Of a stretch of 64,000 nt of DNA, positions 1-11,084 are shown one piece after another. The notes under the pieces are model-generated. The model saw only the letters and a program-made list of their open reading frames with translations. It had not been told where the DNA came from and made no database searches. A program made the translations under genes and the position numbers. Each line of letters starts with the position of its first letter. The first letter of the stretch is position 1. The stretch is from the NCBI GenBank assembly GCA_033977485.1, contig CM066994.1, forward strand, positions 30,863,637 to 30,927,636. The letters are read 5' to 3'. The DNA comes from Hydrangea macrophylla. Taxonomy: Eukaryota > Streptophyta > Magnoliopsida > Cornales > Hydrangeaceae.

Positions 1-118
1 TTTGAAATTTATAATTTTCACTCGTAAAGTTATAAAATGAACGTGTGCGAAGTTTCGATAGCTAATTAGAAGTTTTGAGAAACTTGCGGGGAGGTAAATG
101 TAATTTTTCGAAAACTTG

Positions 119-135
119 CCTATATATATAGATGA
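119..135 (+). promoter_or_regulatory. TATA box of LTR promoter
   Basis: A TATATATATAG run is followed within about 45 bp by a GAGAGAGGAGAGAG leader, as in many plant LTRs. No transcript data; the position is inferred from composition. Confidence 0.4.
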
Positions 136-1222
136 GTATGAGATTTCAAATCTCATCCAAACTCACAAATATCTAGAGAGAGGAGAGAGAAAGGAGATTT
201 GGTGGCCACGGGCTTTGCGACGCCGATCGACGACCGTTCGTCCGTCAGATTTTCTCCAGATTTCAGATTTGAACTCGTGGAGGTAAGACCTACGTTTTGG
301 TACTACTTAGGTCGTGTTTGGCAAGGTTTTTGTAAAATCTTAATTTTGGACTTTTGGGAAAAATCAGGTAAAACTTATAGGAATCGTACCAAATTCGAAA
401 TCCGACGATTATTTATTCCCCTAGACGATCCTTCAAAATTTGAAGAGATTCGCACGAGGTATGAATTCTAGATCTATGAAATATATGGATTTTCATGTTT
501 TGGACATCACTTTTGATATTCTTGGATTCGGGCGAAATTCATGTGTTAGTTAGGCCCGTTAATTATGCACGTGAAATTATGATAAAAGCACGTATAACTG
601 TTTATGTGAGCATGTTATGTGTCTACTTGGGTCAAATGGGAGTTTGGTGCAAATTCATTCGGAGTAAGCTCCTCGAACCTTGAGGATTGTGATCTTGTTG
701 GAATTGGAATTTGTGGTTGTGTCTGGATTGGAGGTGGGCCCAACTAGTACACGGTACCTGGTATGGAGGAAGGCCCAACGCGTGGGAGAGGTGGGCCTCC
801 TACGGCATCGACCGGATGAATGCGTACCACTCACCCCAGAGACTATTTCTATGTGTTTTAGATGCTTAAACCATGAATTGTCATATAAGCATACATTTAG
901 AATTGTACGCTCAGCATATAGCTGAGCAGTGGAGATGTACTCCATTGCAGGTAAGAAGAAAGACAAGAAGAATCGTGAGGTGTGAGGCCGAGGAACGCCG
1001 GGGATTTCACACTTGTATATGTTTTGTTTTAAATCCCGAAACTTGTGTAAGGATTGGTAATATGTTGTAATAGAACCATAGATTAGTTTCGCAGTACTAT
1101 AATCTTGTAATTGAACGTCCGTAGTTATGTTTTAATGCGTTTAAATCAGTTGTGGTTGTGATTGTTATTGGTATTGAGTAGTAGGACTTGTAAATTCCAG
1201 CACAGGGCTGCCAGCAGAGGAG

Positions 1223-1495
1223 CAGTCGACTGGACCCCCTGATCAGTCGACTGGATCTCGTGTATTTGGGATACTGTAAGTGAATGTCAGAGAAGCAGTC
1301 GACTGAACCCCCTTGGGCAGTCGACTGAACACTGTTGACTTTAGCTACTGCTTCCTTTGATTGAAAAGCAGTCGAGTGGATCCCCAGATCAGTCGACTGG
1401 ACCTCTTTGCAGTATGATGTATTTTTGGTTCTGCTTAACACAGTCGACGGAACAGTCGACTGGACCCTAGCACAGTCGACGGGGCAGTCGACTGA
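1223..1495. repeat. CAGTCGACTG palindrome cluster in LTR
   Basis: About nine copies of the self-complementary 10-mer CAGTCGACTG, or one-base variants such as CAGTCGAGTG and CAGTCGACGG, lie within 270 bp. Copies start near 1223, 1244, 1296, 1318, 1369, 1390, 1441, 1453, 1472 and 1484. Most are followed by GA(A/T/C)C. Each contains the SalI site GTCGAC. Related clusters occur at 32.2-32.5 kb and 60.77-60.95 kb. Confidence 0.9.
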
Positions 1496-1731
1496 GCCTC
1501 TGTTTTCAAAACTGTTTTCTTTTGAAGTGCTTTCCTTTGGCCAAAACTTTTTATAACTCTGATTCAATAGATTTTACAAACACAGAGGGGAACGTTTTCC
1601 TAAGTTTTAAACTACCAGGGTTGTTTTATAGAAGTTCTTTCCGCTGCGTATTATTAGATGATGTTTGGGTGAGCCTTGGTGGCGTGCCACGTGTCCTATT
1701 TCCACGCGTAGTGGGATGGGTCGTGACAAAG

Positions 1732-2574
1732 ACATAGAAATTAGAAAAAACAAAAAGGAAGAAGAAAAAGGTTGGAAAATCACTGACCTAAGGATGAGAG
1801 GAGCAAAGGAATCCCTAAGCGCTTCGGTGAACCAGACAGAGAGTAAAGAGAATGAAAAAGTAAAGTTCCAAACCTTATGATTTAAATTCAGCAGACGTGA
1901 GTAGAGCCTTGTAGAGGTGATGATTCAGATACAGATTCTCGAATATTGGTGTAGTTACTGAAAGGAGAAGCGTTGGATTGAAAAATCGTTTTGAATTTGC
2001 GTCCTATTAGTAACCTCTATCAAACGACTGGGATTAGAGGCTTGGGGGGGGGGGGGGGGGGGGGGGGGGGGTAACAGGTATACCTAGTTTTGTACGAAAC
2101 AATAATAATTGCATACGTGGGAACCCAGTCCAGTATCGCATCGTTGGCCTACCTCACGCATATCAAGATATGTGCGCCGCCGAAACAAATTAGTTGGGCC
2201 TTGTGTTTGTAAGGGAAATTTCCCATTTAGAAAGGCCCAAGAAGTAATAAATCCTATCACACATTTTTAATGAAACAACCACAAAGCCACTAAATGAGCA
2301 GTTGGGGAGATCGTGAAAGGGCAGCCCAAAATTGTGGTGAGTGGTAGATCATGGGAGCAGGGTAACTGAGGGAAGAGAATATATATCCAAAAAAAGACAT
2401 GAAGAAGGTAAGTAGTCCAGTCCACAACATAAAAATAGGAAAAATATTAAAAACGAGATTCTAATTTAGGCATCGGAGGAGGGTAAGGGTAGATAACCCA
2501 CCCGAAGTCTTTCTTGTTTGATTTTCAAGATTTATAGTTCAAGTTAGTAGGAAAAGAACTATCTCAGCGGATTC
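1732..2574. other. Gene-free AT-rich spacer with a 28-bp poly-G run
   Basis: No ORF with a recognisable domain is visible. A homopolymer of 28 G lies at 2044-2071. The rest is low-complexity A-rich sequence and unassigned DNA between two LTR remnants. Confidence 0.6.
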
Positions 2575-3512
2575 TATCACACCCCTGAGTGGACCAAAAA
2601 TAGGGAAAATTAAAATTTTCCTTTTTGGATCCAAGGACACGTGGCTGGTTGGAGATCACCTGATTGTCCTCAACATAATAATAACAGAAAGCATAATAAT
2701 AATGGATATGTGTCTAATCTCAACTCAACATAGCTAATAAACATTATCAGTCATAAGTTAACATTATATTACAGGCCCAATCAAATCCAAAAGAAACAAA
2801 AATAACAACATAAGTCTCGTACAACAAGTGTCACTAATATCCAATAATGTCTAGATTATTACATCAATAAGGAAAGATAAAAGAAGACTAAGGGAAAGCA
2901 GTCTTCAACTGGCGAAGCCATAACTTGCACCATATGGTCATCCCCGGTATACTCATCTTCATAGTAGCCCTCATCAGTGAATCCCTCAACGGCGTACCCG
3001 TCATTGCCATGATCACCCTCCGGTTGGACACCGCTTGCTAAATTTGGCATAGCAAGACATGGAAGGTCTAGTGTTATAAAACACCGTCAGCTTGAATACA
3101 AGGTGAGTGAGCATAAAGCCTCATAAAGCACCGTTAGTAACAATTAAGAAAAATAGTAAGGTTCATTATTCTTGTTCAACTTACATAGGTCTTTACAAGT
3201 TATAGAGAAGATTAAACCATTTGGACCACAATATTAAAACCAAACTCGAATCGCTTCATGATTTACAATAGAAAGGACTGGACAACAAGTAACTCAAATT
3301 GCGAACTCAAACCCACAACTTCTCTTTTTCACAAATCCGGCATAAGCCATTGGTTTAGAATATACATGCCTTAATAGCCGCTTGATCACCATCGGTGCAT
3401 CAAGATATTCAAGGTCAATGACTTGTCCTAACATTCCTTAACAGCCGAGTGATTAGTATACCATACATATCTTAACAGCAGCTTGATCACCATCGGTGCA
3501 TCAAGATGATAT

Positions 3513-5005
3513 TGATCCGCGACGAATAGTTCCCGTTTAAAGTCCTGAAGATGCACTTTGTTAGCCCACTTCATTTAGTTATTAAGTGTTTTTAATAATT
3601 ATTCTATGTTTTGTTGATTTTGGAACTTTAACATGAAAATGCACAAAAATCCAATAATTAATGGCTTTGGAAGACATTCTAGGCTCAAAAGTTGATTCCG
3701 GTGAAAGCTGAATGCAGTAGCAGCCTCGGTAAATCGTATTTTTGACAAGGAATACTTTGAATTTGAGAAATTTCTCCAGAGATATAAAATGTATATCTTT
3801 GAGTTACGAACGTGTGGCCACAAACGGTGAGTCAATACGAGGTTCGAGTCAAAAGTTATCATAATTCTACGATTGGTGCGCAAAGCTGAGAAAAGCTGTA
3901 AAATGGGCAGGTCGCTGGAGCGACCCGTGCGCGCGACCCGCGCGAGCGACCCTTTGAAATAGTCAAAAACTCGTATTTCGACGTACTTAAGACCCCTGTG
4001 CTATCCGAATTGGCTGAATACGTCCAGAAACGTAAAAAAAAAACAACAGTTTTAGTGCGATTAGGCTTATGAAAGCTTCGTAATTCTTCCAAAATCTATA
4101 TAAATCCTATTCTAATTCAATTTTGAGGTTACACAATATTATACACATCCTTATATAACTAAAAACTTTAGCCATTGAAGAGGGATGAACAAAGAGAAGA
4201 AGAGGAAGGCCAAGGATTCCCATGGCCTCCTCAATCAACCTCTTGCCAATCTTCAATTCTATGGCTGCTTAGACTTAGATCTAGGGTTTCAATGAAACCC
4301 TAGCCAAGTAATATGGTGTTATTTATGTTTTTCTTTTAGATTTATTATGTATGGATGATGATTACATGTTTAGAGGATTTTTTTTAATAAAATCGAACTT
4401 CCATTGAATTAAATCATTGCTTTCAAAGTTTATTCTTATCTTAGATCTATTTTGAATGTGATGTGCTCAATGATCTATATTTACTGTGCTTGTATGGATT
4501 ATTTACATGTAATGGTGCTTGTTTGAATTGTGATATCAAGTAGTCGAATAGTTCATACCTAGGGAAGATGGAGTGTGTCGTAACCCTAGTTTAGTGTGAG
4601 CTAGACACTCCGTGCCAACCGAAGATGAATTATGTTGATGCTTGAATCGTAGTTATCTTCTTGATGGAGAAATTGGGCTTGTAGCTACAATTCCCCATTA
4701 TCATCCAATGTAATAAGCTAATTGAATGCATAGATACCCTTATTATGAAGCTAGCGGTGGATTTGCAATCCTAGGTTCAATACGCATATCTATCAAAACA
4801 ACCTTTAATCGCTTTCATACTTAGATTTATTTTCGTAGTTTCTTAGTTTAATTAAAATCAAAATTCTGTTTTCTTAATTAACTAGGTTTAGGTTTTAAAA
4901 TTAAAGTGCTTTAGTATTTCAATCTCTGTGGGTTCGACCTCTACTTCCACACTACAAATCTTTTAAAGTAGAGTATACTTTTTATCTTGATTTTTGACAA
5001 GATCA
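3513..5005 (+). mobile_element. Solo LTR, Athila-like, nested in the LTR above
   Basis: It starts TGATCCGCG and ends ACAAGATCA (TGATC/GATCA inverted ends) and is flanked by a perfect 5-bp duplication GATAT (3508-3512 and 5006-5010). The last 90 bp hold the phrase CTCTGTGGGTTCGACCT, shared with the minus-strand LTR at 18173-19510, and both contain TCTAGGGTTTCAATGAAACC. TATA-like TATATAAAT lies near 4098. A cluster of CpG palindromes lies at 3907-3953, about 145 bp upstream of the TATA. No internal coding region is attached. Confidence 0.8.
3907..3953. repeat. GC palindrome cluster (GGTCGCTGGAGCGACC type)
   Basis: Self-complementary blocks follow one another: GGTCGCTGGAGCGACC, then GTGCGCGCGAC and CGCGCGAGCGACC. 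GC content is far above the surrounding AT-rich LTR. The cluster lies upstream of the TATA box of the solo LTR. Confidence 0.85.
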
Positions 5006-5543
5006 GATATCATGCCTTAACAACCGACTATATCATTAATATCTAAATAAGTATCCATTTCTCACATTCATCCATAAAGTTCGTTACCGACGTTTGAAAC
5101 CAGACATTAATAGGAAGTCAAACCAATGAGACTCAAATGATACTACAATGACTCTCATCAAACTGAAACCAAGAGAAATAGACCAAAATACGAGTATTCG
5201 TGTACGTAGTACAATCAGTGAATCGTAGGATTATTAAATAAATTCCGATCGTATTACGCGTACATTATTCTCATTATTATCGTAGGCATATTACGAAAGG
5301 CGTTGTCACATTAAAACATTTCATAATTTCTAATATGCGGTTATGGACTGAATCTAATGCACATAGATGATATCTAAGATGCAGATTCTCATACGGATCA
5401 TAAACTAAGTAAGTAGAATTATGTGGATGTGTGATAAGCTAGCATGCAAGGCTTTTAACATGAGTTATGAACACAAATTCGTATATGTAGAACACTATAT
5501 TCTGATATAAGCATGACAACACATAAAACATAGCAGAATTGTC

Positions 5544-5597
5544 ACTCTCGAGCGCTCAAGCACTCGAGCGCTCAAGCCAAGCACGAGCGCTCAGGTT
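5544..5597. repeat. CTCGAGCGCTC palindrome cluster 1
   Basis: Three copies of (C)GAGCGCTC(A/G)AG in about 50 bp inside the minus-strand solo LTR. The core GAGCGCTC is a perfect palindrome. Confidence 0.85.
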
Positions 5598-5901
5598 TGA
5601 CAGAAAACATATTCTAAGTTTACTTCACATGCATGTACGAAAACTTAATGGATTTACATGCATTTTGGATATAAGCTGTAAAATTAGTTCCTAAAGATTT
5701 CCAAGTGAGGATCTATACTCACAAATGCTAGAATTGTGCTTAGATGGTGAAAATATGAAATATATGTGTTGAGAATGCTTGAATGAGAAGAGCTTGAGCT
5801 AGAGAACTTCTTATACTTCCTCTTTATCAAGTTCTGGACTTCTTCTTCATGAATTCTTCTTCTTGAATCAGCAATATTGTATGTATGTTAGTGGAGATGA
5901 G

Positions 5902-5908
5902 AGTGTGT

Positions 5909-5955
<47 letters not shown>
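5902..5955. repeat. (TG)n microsatellite
   Basis: More than 20 TG units with one interruption inside the solo LTR. The Tekay-like LTR at 34303-36335 carries a TG tract too, so the tract may be a family trait. Confidence 0.95.
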
Positions 5956-5956
<1 letters not shown>

Positions 5957-6120
5957 TCAAGGATTGCATGTGTTAGGAAGTGCATATGGATGTTTGTATG
6001 AAGAAGTGAGGTTCTCTCTGTCAAAAACTGTTTCTCTGGACTGACTCTCTCTAAAATTCTGTTTTGTAAACGTACCAAATGAAATGAGAATGAATGTATT
6101 TTTAGGCAAAGTACTATCCC

Positions 6121-6256
6121 ACTCGAGCGCTCCAGCTAGCTCGAGCGCTCGAGACTCGATAGGTCCGGATTTCTTCGAGCGCTCAGGGTTGGCTTTTGTC
6201 GCTCCAGCTAGCTCGAGCGCTTGAGACTCGAGCGGTCCGGATTCCTCCGAGCGCTC
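6121..6256. repeat. CTCGAGCGCTC palindrome cluster 2
   Basis: Two tandem blocks of about 70 bp repeat CTCGAGCGCTCCAGCTAG, GAGCGCT(C/T)GAGACTCGA and TCGAGCGCTCAGGG. The same motif occurs in the 5.55-kb cluster of this LTR. Confidence 0.85.
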
Positions 6257-6422
6257 AGGGTTGGCTTTTGTCCAAGGCTTCCCCAAGGGCTAACACATGC
6301 ACATACACAATCACAAACGATAAACAACAGATAGAAAGATGATTTCATATATTTAATAGAGATAATTACAGAGATATTAATCAAAAACTTAGGAAAATAG
6401 ATAGGAAAATACAGGTGCTACA

Positions 6423-6969
6423 GATTTACACCGTAGAAAGAGGTAACATCAATGCCCAAAAAAGAAGTCCACAAAAAAGGGTTACCATCGGGATGGAGAG
6501 GGTGAACATCAGTCCAACACTGTGCTCTGAGAGTAGGGCAGCGAAGGTTGTGAAGATGAGTAATGGTGGAGGATGAGAGAGAAAGAGAGAGAGAGAGGGA
6601 GGAGATTTAATGGGAGATGGTGAGAATTGAAGGTGGAGGTGGATACACGAGAGAGAAAGAGAGACAATAAGTGATTTTGAACTTTTAATATTTGATCATA
6701 ATAGAGAGATATCCAGTTATGGGATAGAGATATGAGATCATGGCGAGCTAGGAAATGACGTGAGTTTGAAAGAGATCATGGGGGAGGTTATATGATGCAT
6801 GTGGTGTGCAAACACATGACTATTTTGGCAGTTGGATGATTGGATCCGACAGTGGATAATTGGTATAGTTTAGAGAGGGCAAGATTCCAAGTTGAAGAAA
6901 TTAAGAATTTTGAGCCATTGGATCGGTTTTTTTGGGCTCCACACCGTCCTCTCATATTAAATAAACATA
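6423..6969. other. Gene-free spacer
   Basis: It contains a short GA-rich run (about 6570-6665) and no ORF with a recognisable domain. It is bounded by a solo LTR and a MULE-like element. Confidence 0.55.
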
Positions 6970-8146
6970 GGGTTAATATCACCTACCACCTCTGAGGTTT
7001 GACCAGAAAACACTTACCCCCTCAGATTTGGACAACAATCCCCTCCTGAGCTTTTATTAGGCATAGCAAACTCCCCCTTCTGTTTGTTGAACAATGTTTG
7101 GTTTACTTAAATATACCTAAATTGCCCTTACCCGATTTTTAATGGGAATTTAAGTCAAAAGTCCTTTAAAATAGACTTTTGTAGTATTGGGTCCAACCCG
7201 TTTTTTATTTTAGCGAAAAATCCATATGTTATAAAAGTTATGTGAAATTTCACATAACTTTATAAAAAAAAATTGAACTAGGTATGTAAAATTTCACATA
7301 ATTTTTAAAATTGTAGCGATTTGATCAGAATAATTTGTAGTAGTCATGGAGCTTTGATCAAAATAAAAAAATTATTATTTTTTAAACTTAATAAGTCTAA
7401 AATAAGAGAATTTTTACTAAGGGTGTGTTTGATAAAACTGAAAAGTAAGTGCTGAAAATTAAGTGCTGAATTTTAAGTACTGAAAATTTTAAGTGATTGA
7501 ATTTGTAATACTGAAAACAGTGCTTCAACTATTGAAATAGAATGCATTCAGTGATTATTTTCAGTAGAAAATTTTCACTTAAAGTTTTCAGTGGTTTATT
7601 GGCTGCTTTTTCAATTAAGTGGTATGTTATCAAACGCACTGAAAAAGAATAAGTGCTGAATCTTTTCATTTTCATTACTTAATTGGGTTATCAAACATAC
7701 CCTAAATTTCTAATTTTTAAAAGATAGTAACGACCTTGGGGCAGGCATATAGATCCATCTCTCCTTCTTTGAATTGAAAATTACATATATTTTAAAACGA
7801 TTTATACAAGAAGACATGAAGAAAAAAAATCATGATTTTGGAAAAAAAAATGTTGATATGTTTCAAAGGATCGTCAAAATGTTAAAAAATCGTGAAAATT
7901 TCTGAAAATTGAAAAGAATTACGAAATTGTTCAAACGATTTTAGAAATAATTTTTTTTGGAATCGTGAAAATTCTAAAATCTGTAAATACCCAACATATG
8001 AGCTCTTTAGATATTTTGTAAATACTTTCAATTAATTTTGAGAGCTAGATTGTAATTTGCCACAGAAGGGGGAAGTGTTATTCTTCAAACGTGAGGGGTT
8101 AATTATTCTCTAGTCAAACCTCAGGGGTGGTAGGTGATATTAACCC
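6970..8146. mobile_element. Non-autonomous MULE-like element, 1.18 kb
   Basis: Terminal inverted repeats read GGGTTAATATCACCTACCAC at 6970 and its complement ending at 8146, followed inside by (C/T)CTGAGGTTTGAC. The flanks are ATAAACATA and ATAAATATA, a 9-bp duplication with one mismatch, which fits Mutator-like elements. The inside is AT-rich with no transposase. It contains a second element at 7421-7702. Confidence 0.8.
7421..7702. mobile_element. MITE with GGGTGTGTTTGAT ends, nested
   Basis: Left end GGGTGTGTTTGATAAAAC and right end GTTATCAAACATACCC are inverted copies. Size is about 280 bp. The inside is built of imperfect AAGTGCTGAA repeats. This end type is common in hAT-like MITEs, but I could not define a clean target duplication, so the class is inferred. 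Confidence 0.6.
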
Positions 8147-8343
8147 ATAAATATATTTGTCCTATTTAGCACACACACTTTCTTTTATATATTACTAGGT
8201 GGTATATGGCACATGCAAGGCACGTGCCAGTTGGAGTTAAATTGATGGTATAATTATTAAATTTAGGATTTTCATATTTTAATTCTAAATTTGGTTCTCA
8301 AATGCTTTGGAAGTTGTACCACCGAAAGTAATTTTTAATAAAA

Positions 8344-8528
8344 GAGTAATGCTAGGTGTACACAAATTTGCACACGCTTTTGCACACAAATGCTTTAAAT
8401 GCAAGTACCCTGTGCTGTGTAAGTGGTGCATAGAAAAGTGTGAAAAATTCAATCAGCACAAGGTACATGCATTTAAAGCATTTGTGTGCAAAAGTGTGTA
8501 CAAAAGTTGTGTACACCTAACATTACTC
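8344..8528. mobile_element. Mutator-type MITE with GAGTAATGCTAGG ends
   Basis: Ends GAGTAATGCTAGGTGTACAC and its near-complement GTGTACACCTAACATTACTC are flanked by a perfect 9-bp duplication TTAATAAAA on both sides. The inside is itself largely self-complementary (about 185 bp), so it would fold into a hairpin. The 83-residue ORF across it is a by-product. Confidence 0.85.
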
Positions 8529-9264
8529 TTAATAAAAATTAAGTGTTTATCATTATAATTAAATATGGCACAGCTATTAAAAAATTTAACAAATTAATAA
8601 ATATGTATGTAATCAATTCTGCTATCATAGCCACTTTTGCATATACATTAACCAAATACAACTGTCACAGTTAATTTTGGCCTTAATCTTTATTATGATA
8701 AAAGCTATTGTAATCATAAAAGTACAAGTTCTCCCAAACAGCCTCTTAATTAGTTAGTAACTATGTGTATCTAGGTGTCATGGGATGAATTAACGAAGGA
8801 AAGTGATGGGTCCCACTTGTTCAACCAATTTAGCTGCTTGGGTGAGCAAAATTGTTCTCCATAATTAATTATCATTAGATTGCTAGATATGCAATTTCAT
8901 CATTTAATTTACTAATTTAATAAATTAATTTATTACTTAATCATTAATAAATTAACGTGACATTAATTTATTAATTTATCACGTATTTGGGAGAGATACA
9001 AAATTTTGAATGCATGACATTACTTCCTCTAAAATGGAATAAAAATGGTACACCCACATCTAAATCCACACATTTGAACGCTTTTATTGCTTTAAGAAAT
9101 ATACTATTTTTATGCACATCATCTAACTCCACCCGCAATGTACCTTTTTAATGACCAAAAAATATTGCACAAATTCGAAAATATCAAATTAGGCAAAATC
9201 AATTTTCCCTTTCAATAATTATTTGTCAATTGTTTCCTTGTCGTTAATTTTAAAAGTTGTCTTA
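8529..9264. other. Gene-free AT-rich spacer
   Basis: AT-rich DNA with no ORF over 60 codons and no repeat that I could define, apart from short TAATTTATTAA runs near 8900-8980. Confidence 0.55.
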
Positions 9265-9728
9265 GACCTATTCATAATTTGAACATAATTTAAACACTTT
9301 TATTGACCTATATGTAATTTTAGGACTTTTGTTGCCTTATCAGTTAACTCAGCCATTGTGTTTGACCTATTCATAATTTAAACATAATTTAAATACTTTT
9401 ATTGATCTATATGTAATTTTAAGAATTTGGTTGCCTAATAAGTTAAGGAGTAAAATTTGGGACACAATCTTCATACAACTTTCATACAACCTCCCCAAAA
9501 GATGGGTCTATCTCTCTCATGTGATGTCATTAGACCCCACAGTGACACAGGAAAGAGATAGACACATCTTTTGGGGAGGTTGTATGAAGGTTGTGTCCCA
9601 AGTATTACCCTAAGTTAAGTCAGTCGCAATTTTTTCATGATTTAAACATAATTTAAATACTTTGATTGACTTATATGTAATTTTAGGAGTTTTGTTGCCT
9701 AATAAGTTAAGTCAGCCGAATTTTTTTG
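9265..9728. repeat. About 99-bp tandem repeat, split by a MITE
   Basis: Units begin GACCTATTCATAATTT at 9265 and 9364. A third, more divergent unit starts near 9630. All share ACATAATTTAAA, TATATGTAATTTTA and TTGCCT(A/T)AT(A/C)AGTTAA. The MITE at 9447-9610 separates units 2 and 3. Confidence 0.75.
9447..9610. mobile_element. Mutator-type MITE, inserted in tandem repeat
   Basis: Ends GGAGTAAAATTTGGGAC and GTCCCAAGTATTACCC are inverted. The flanks share TAAGTTAA (8 bp). The inside pairs across CATACAACCTCCCCAAAAGATG and its complement. The ends resemble the GAGTAATG group found elsewhere in the window. Confidence 0.75.
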
Positions 9729-10136
9729 ACAATATGACCAAAAAATAACAATTTTTACGCCAAAAACAGCCGGAATTGGAAGGCAAAAATTACCAAAAAG
9801 CCCAAGAAAACTGAAAAAGTATTAAATTGGACAATTTAATTGCAAAATGGCACACAAACCGAGAAACTCCCTCTTTTATACATGTTAATAGAGATAATAG
9901 ATTAATATATATAAAAATATAGATGCGAATAGATATATGAGTATTTATTTATTTTTATTTTTATTTTTATAAAAAAAAATTGACAATAAGGTCAAATTTC
10001 ATTTACCAAAAAAAAAAAGAGCGATTTAATATTGAAGCCGTATTACAAGTATTCAAATGGACTGTATTTTGTGAATATTAGTAGTAACATTTTTTTCAAT
10101 TAAAATTTTAAGTGGGGTTTTATTTTTTTTACGAGA
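9729..10136. other. Gene-free spacer
   Basis: A-rich sequence with TA-rich runs (9900-9980). No feature recognised. Confidence 0.5.
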
Positions 10137-10474
10137 AATTGTATTTTACCCTCTGTACTTTGATCCTTGTTCAAGTCACTCCTGTACTTTGAAAACTATC
10201 AAAAAATCCCCTTATGTTTTAAACTAAAGTGAAAATAACAGAATCTATTAAAGTGGCAATAACATGACAAAAATACCCTTATATACAGGGGTGACTTGAA
10301 CAAGGCAAAAATAAAAATAATGAATCTTTTTCCTATTACTGTTTAGCGAGAGTAGTGATTTTTAAACACTTTTCCTCCATTTTAATGAAAATCCAATCAC
10401 TTTCACTTGATATTTTTTAAAGTACAAGAGGATGACTTGAACAATAGTCAAAGTACGAGGGGTAAAATGCAATT
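10137..10474. mobile_element. MITE with ATTTTACCC(T/C)C ends
   Basis: Left AATTGTATTTTACCCTCTG and right GAGGGGTAAAATGCAATT are inverted. Further in, GTACTTTGA and TTCAAGTCA recur as inverted copies, giving arms of about 45 bp. Length is about 340 bp, with no coding capacity. Confidence 0.7.
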
Positions 10475-10610
10475 ACACCTTCTATTTATTTATTTTTGCC
10501 AAAATTACCCCACTAAACAAAATTCCCCAAAATTAACACGACAAACCCTAACCCTAACCCTAGCCCGTGAAAATTAACACTTCTCCACTGTCATATCTCT
10601 CCGTCATCGC

Positions 10611-11084
10611 ATGTCATCTCTCACCAGCACCGTGAAAATGAATCCAGATGATGCAATAGGAAGGAACTTCGGAAATTGTACAAAAGAAAGAAGGAGAGAA
10701 ATTGGAGGATATCAACGAAAATTGTTGGAAATCAAAGAAAGAAGCAAATGGATATCATATCAAGCAAGATTCCAAAAAAATCAGGGTCAAGAAAAGACGT
10801 CGATATGAATCCCAAATGCGCAAACTCCGGGATTTCAAGATATCTTGGTGGACAGCCACTTCAACAACACCGAAGATGAGCAAGGGCTGATTTGACGAAG
10901 AGCACCATGTATGAGAAGATGCGATCAACAAGTATGAGAAATTGCGCAGAGCTGAATTGACGGAAGAAGGGAGATTGCTAAGTAGGATTGGTGCTGCAAA
11001 TATGCGTATGGGGACACTTGATGAGACTATTACAAACTCAATGGAACAACTGTTTGGTGCACAGGAGGATTTTGACCCAGAATA
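10611..11084 (+). pseudogene. Decayed exon-like stretch, unrecognised protein
   Basis: I do not recognise the product. The first 65 codons (10611-10808) are rich in Arg, Lys and Glu. A shifted frame continues with KKRRRYESQMRKLRDF. The last part (about 10930-11084) reads KYEKLRRAELTEEGRLLSRI and ends in FDPE plus a stop. Amphipathic charged text across frames and one-base shifts suggest an old coding sequence or a transposon-captured gene fragment. The evidence is composition only; it could be a chance run. Confidence 0.3.

Larger units (their letters stand above)
1..1731 (+). mobile_element. 3' part of a Ty3/gypsy-type LTR (left end outside window)
   Basis: The stretch ends in GGGTCGTGACA at about 1721-1731, the usual 3' end of plant Ty3/gypsy LTRs. 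A TATA-like run (CTATATATATAGATGAG) lies at 119-135, so the part after it would be R/U5. No primer-binding site (TGGTATCAGA) follows the end, so this is either a solo LTR or the downstream LTR of an element to the left. The small ORFs inside (for example 199-471) have no recognisable domain and I read them as chance. A cluster of CAGTCGACTG palindromes lies 240-510 bp before the LTR end. Orientation is inferred from the terminus only. Confidence 0.6.
2575..6422 (-). mobile_element. Solo LTR, Ty3/gypsy Tekay/Del-like, interrupted by a second LTR
   Basis: Read on the minus strand it starts TGTAGCACCTG at 6422 and ends GGGGTGTGATA at 2575, close to the TGT...ACA ends of Tekay-type LTRs. The flanks are GATTC (2570-2574) and GATTT (6423-6427), a near-perfect 5-bp target duplication. 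No primer site or polypurine tract adjoins either end, so this is a solo LTR left by LTR-LTR recombination. After removing the inserted LTR at 3513-5005 it is about 2.35 kb. It carries a TG microsatellite at 5902-5955 and two GC-palindrome clusters near its 5' end. A short minus ORF at 2859-3050 rich in Asp, Glu and Tyr is not a known domain. Confidence 0.75.

Noticed and set aside
199..471. 90-codon ORF in the first LTR
   Set aside because: Lies in LTR R/U5, no domain, no homologous pattern that I recognise.
1223..1495. CRISPR-like array
   Set aside because: Palindromic words are spaced irregularly, spacers vary in length and are not unique units, and the context is a plant LTR.
5827..6078. 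ORF with Thr-His repeats
   Set aside because: Read-out of the TG microsatellite in the solo LTR.
8307..8558. 83-codon Cys/Lys-rich ORF
   Set aside because: Spans a foldback MITE and its target duplications.
10546..10564. Telomere-like CCCTAA repeats
   Set aside because: Only three units and not the plant CCCTAAA unit; too short for an interstitial telomere claim.
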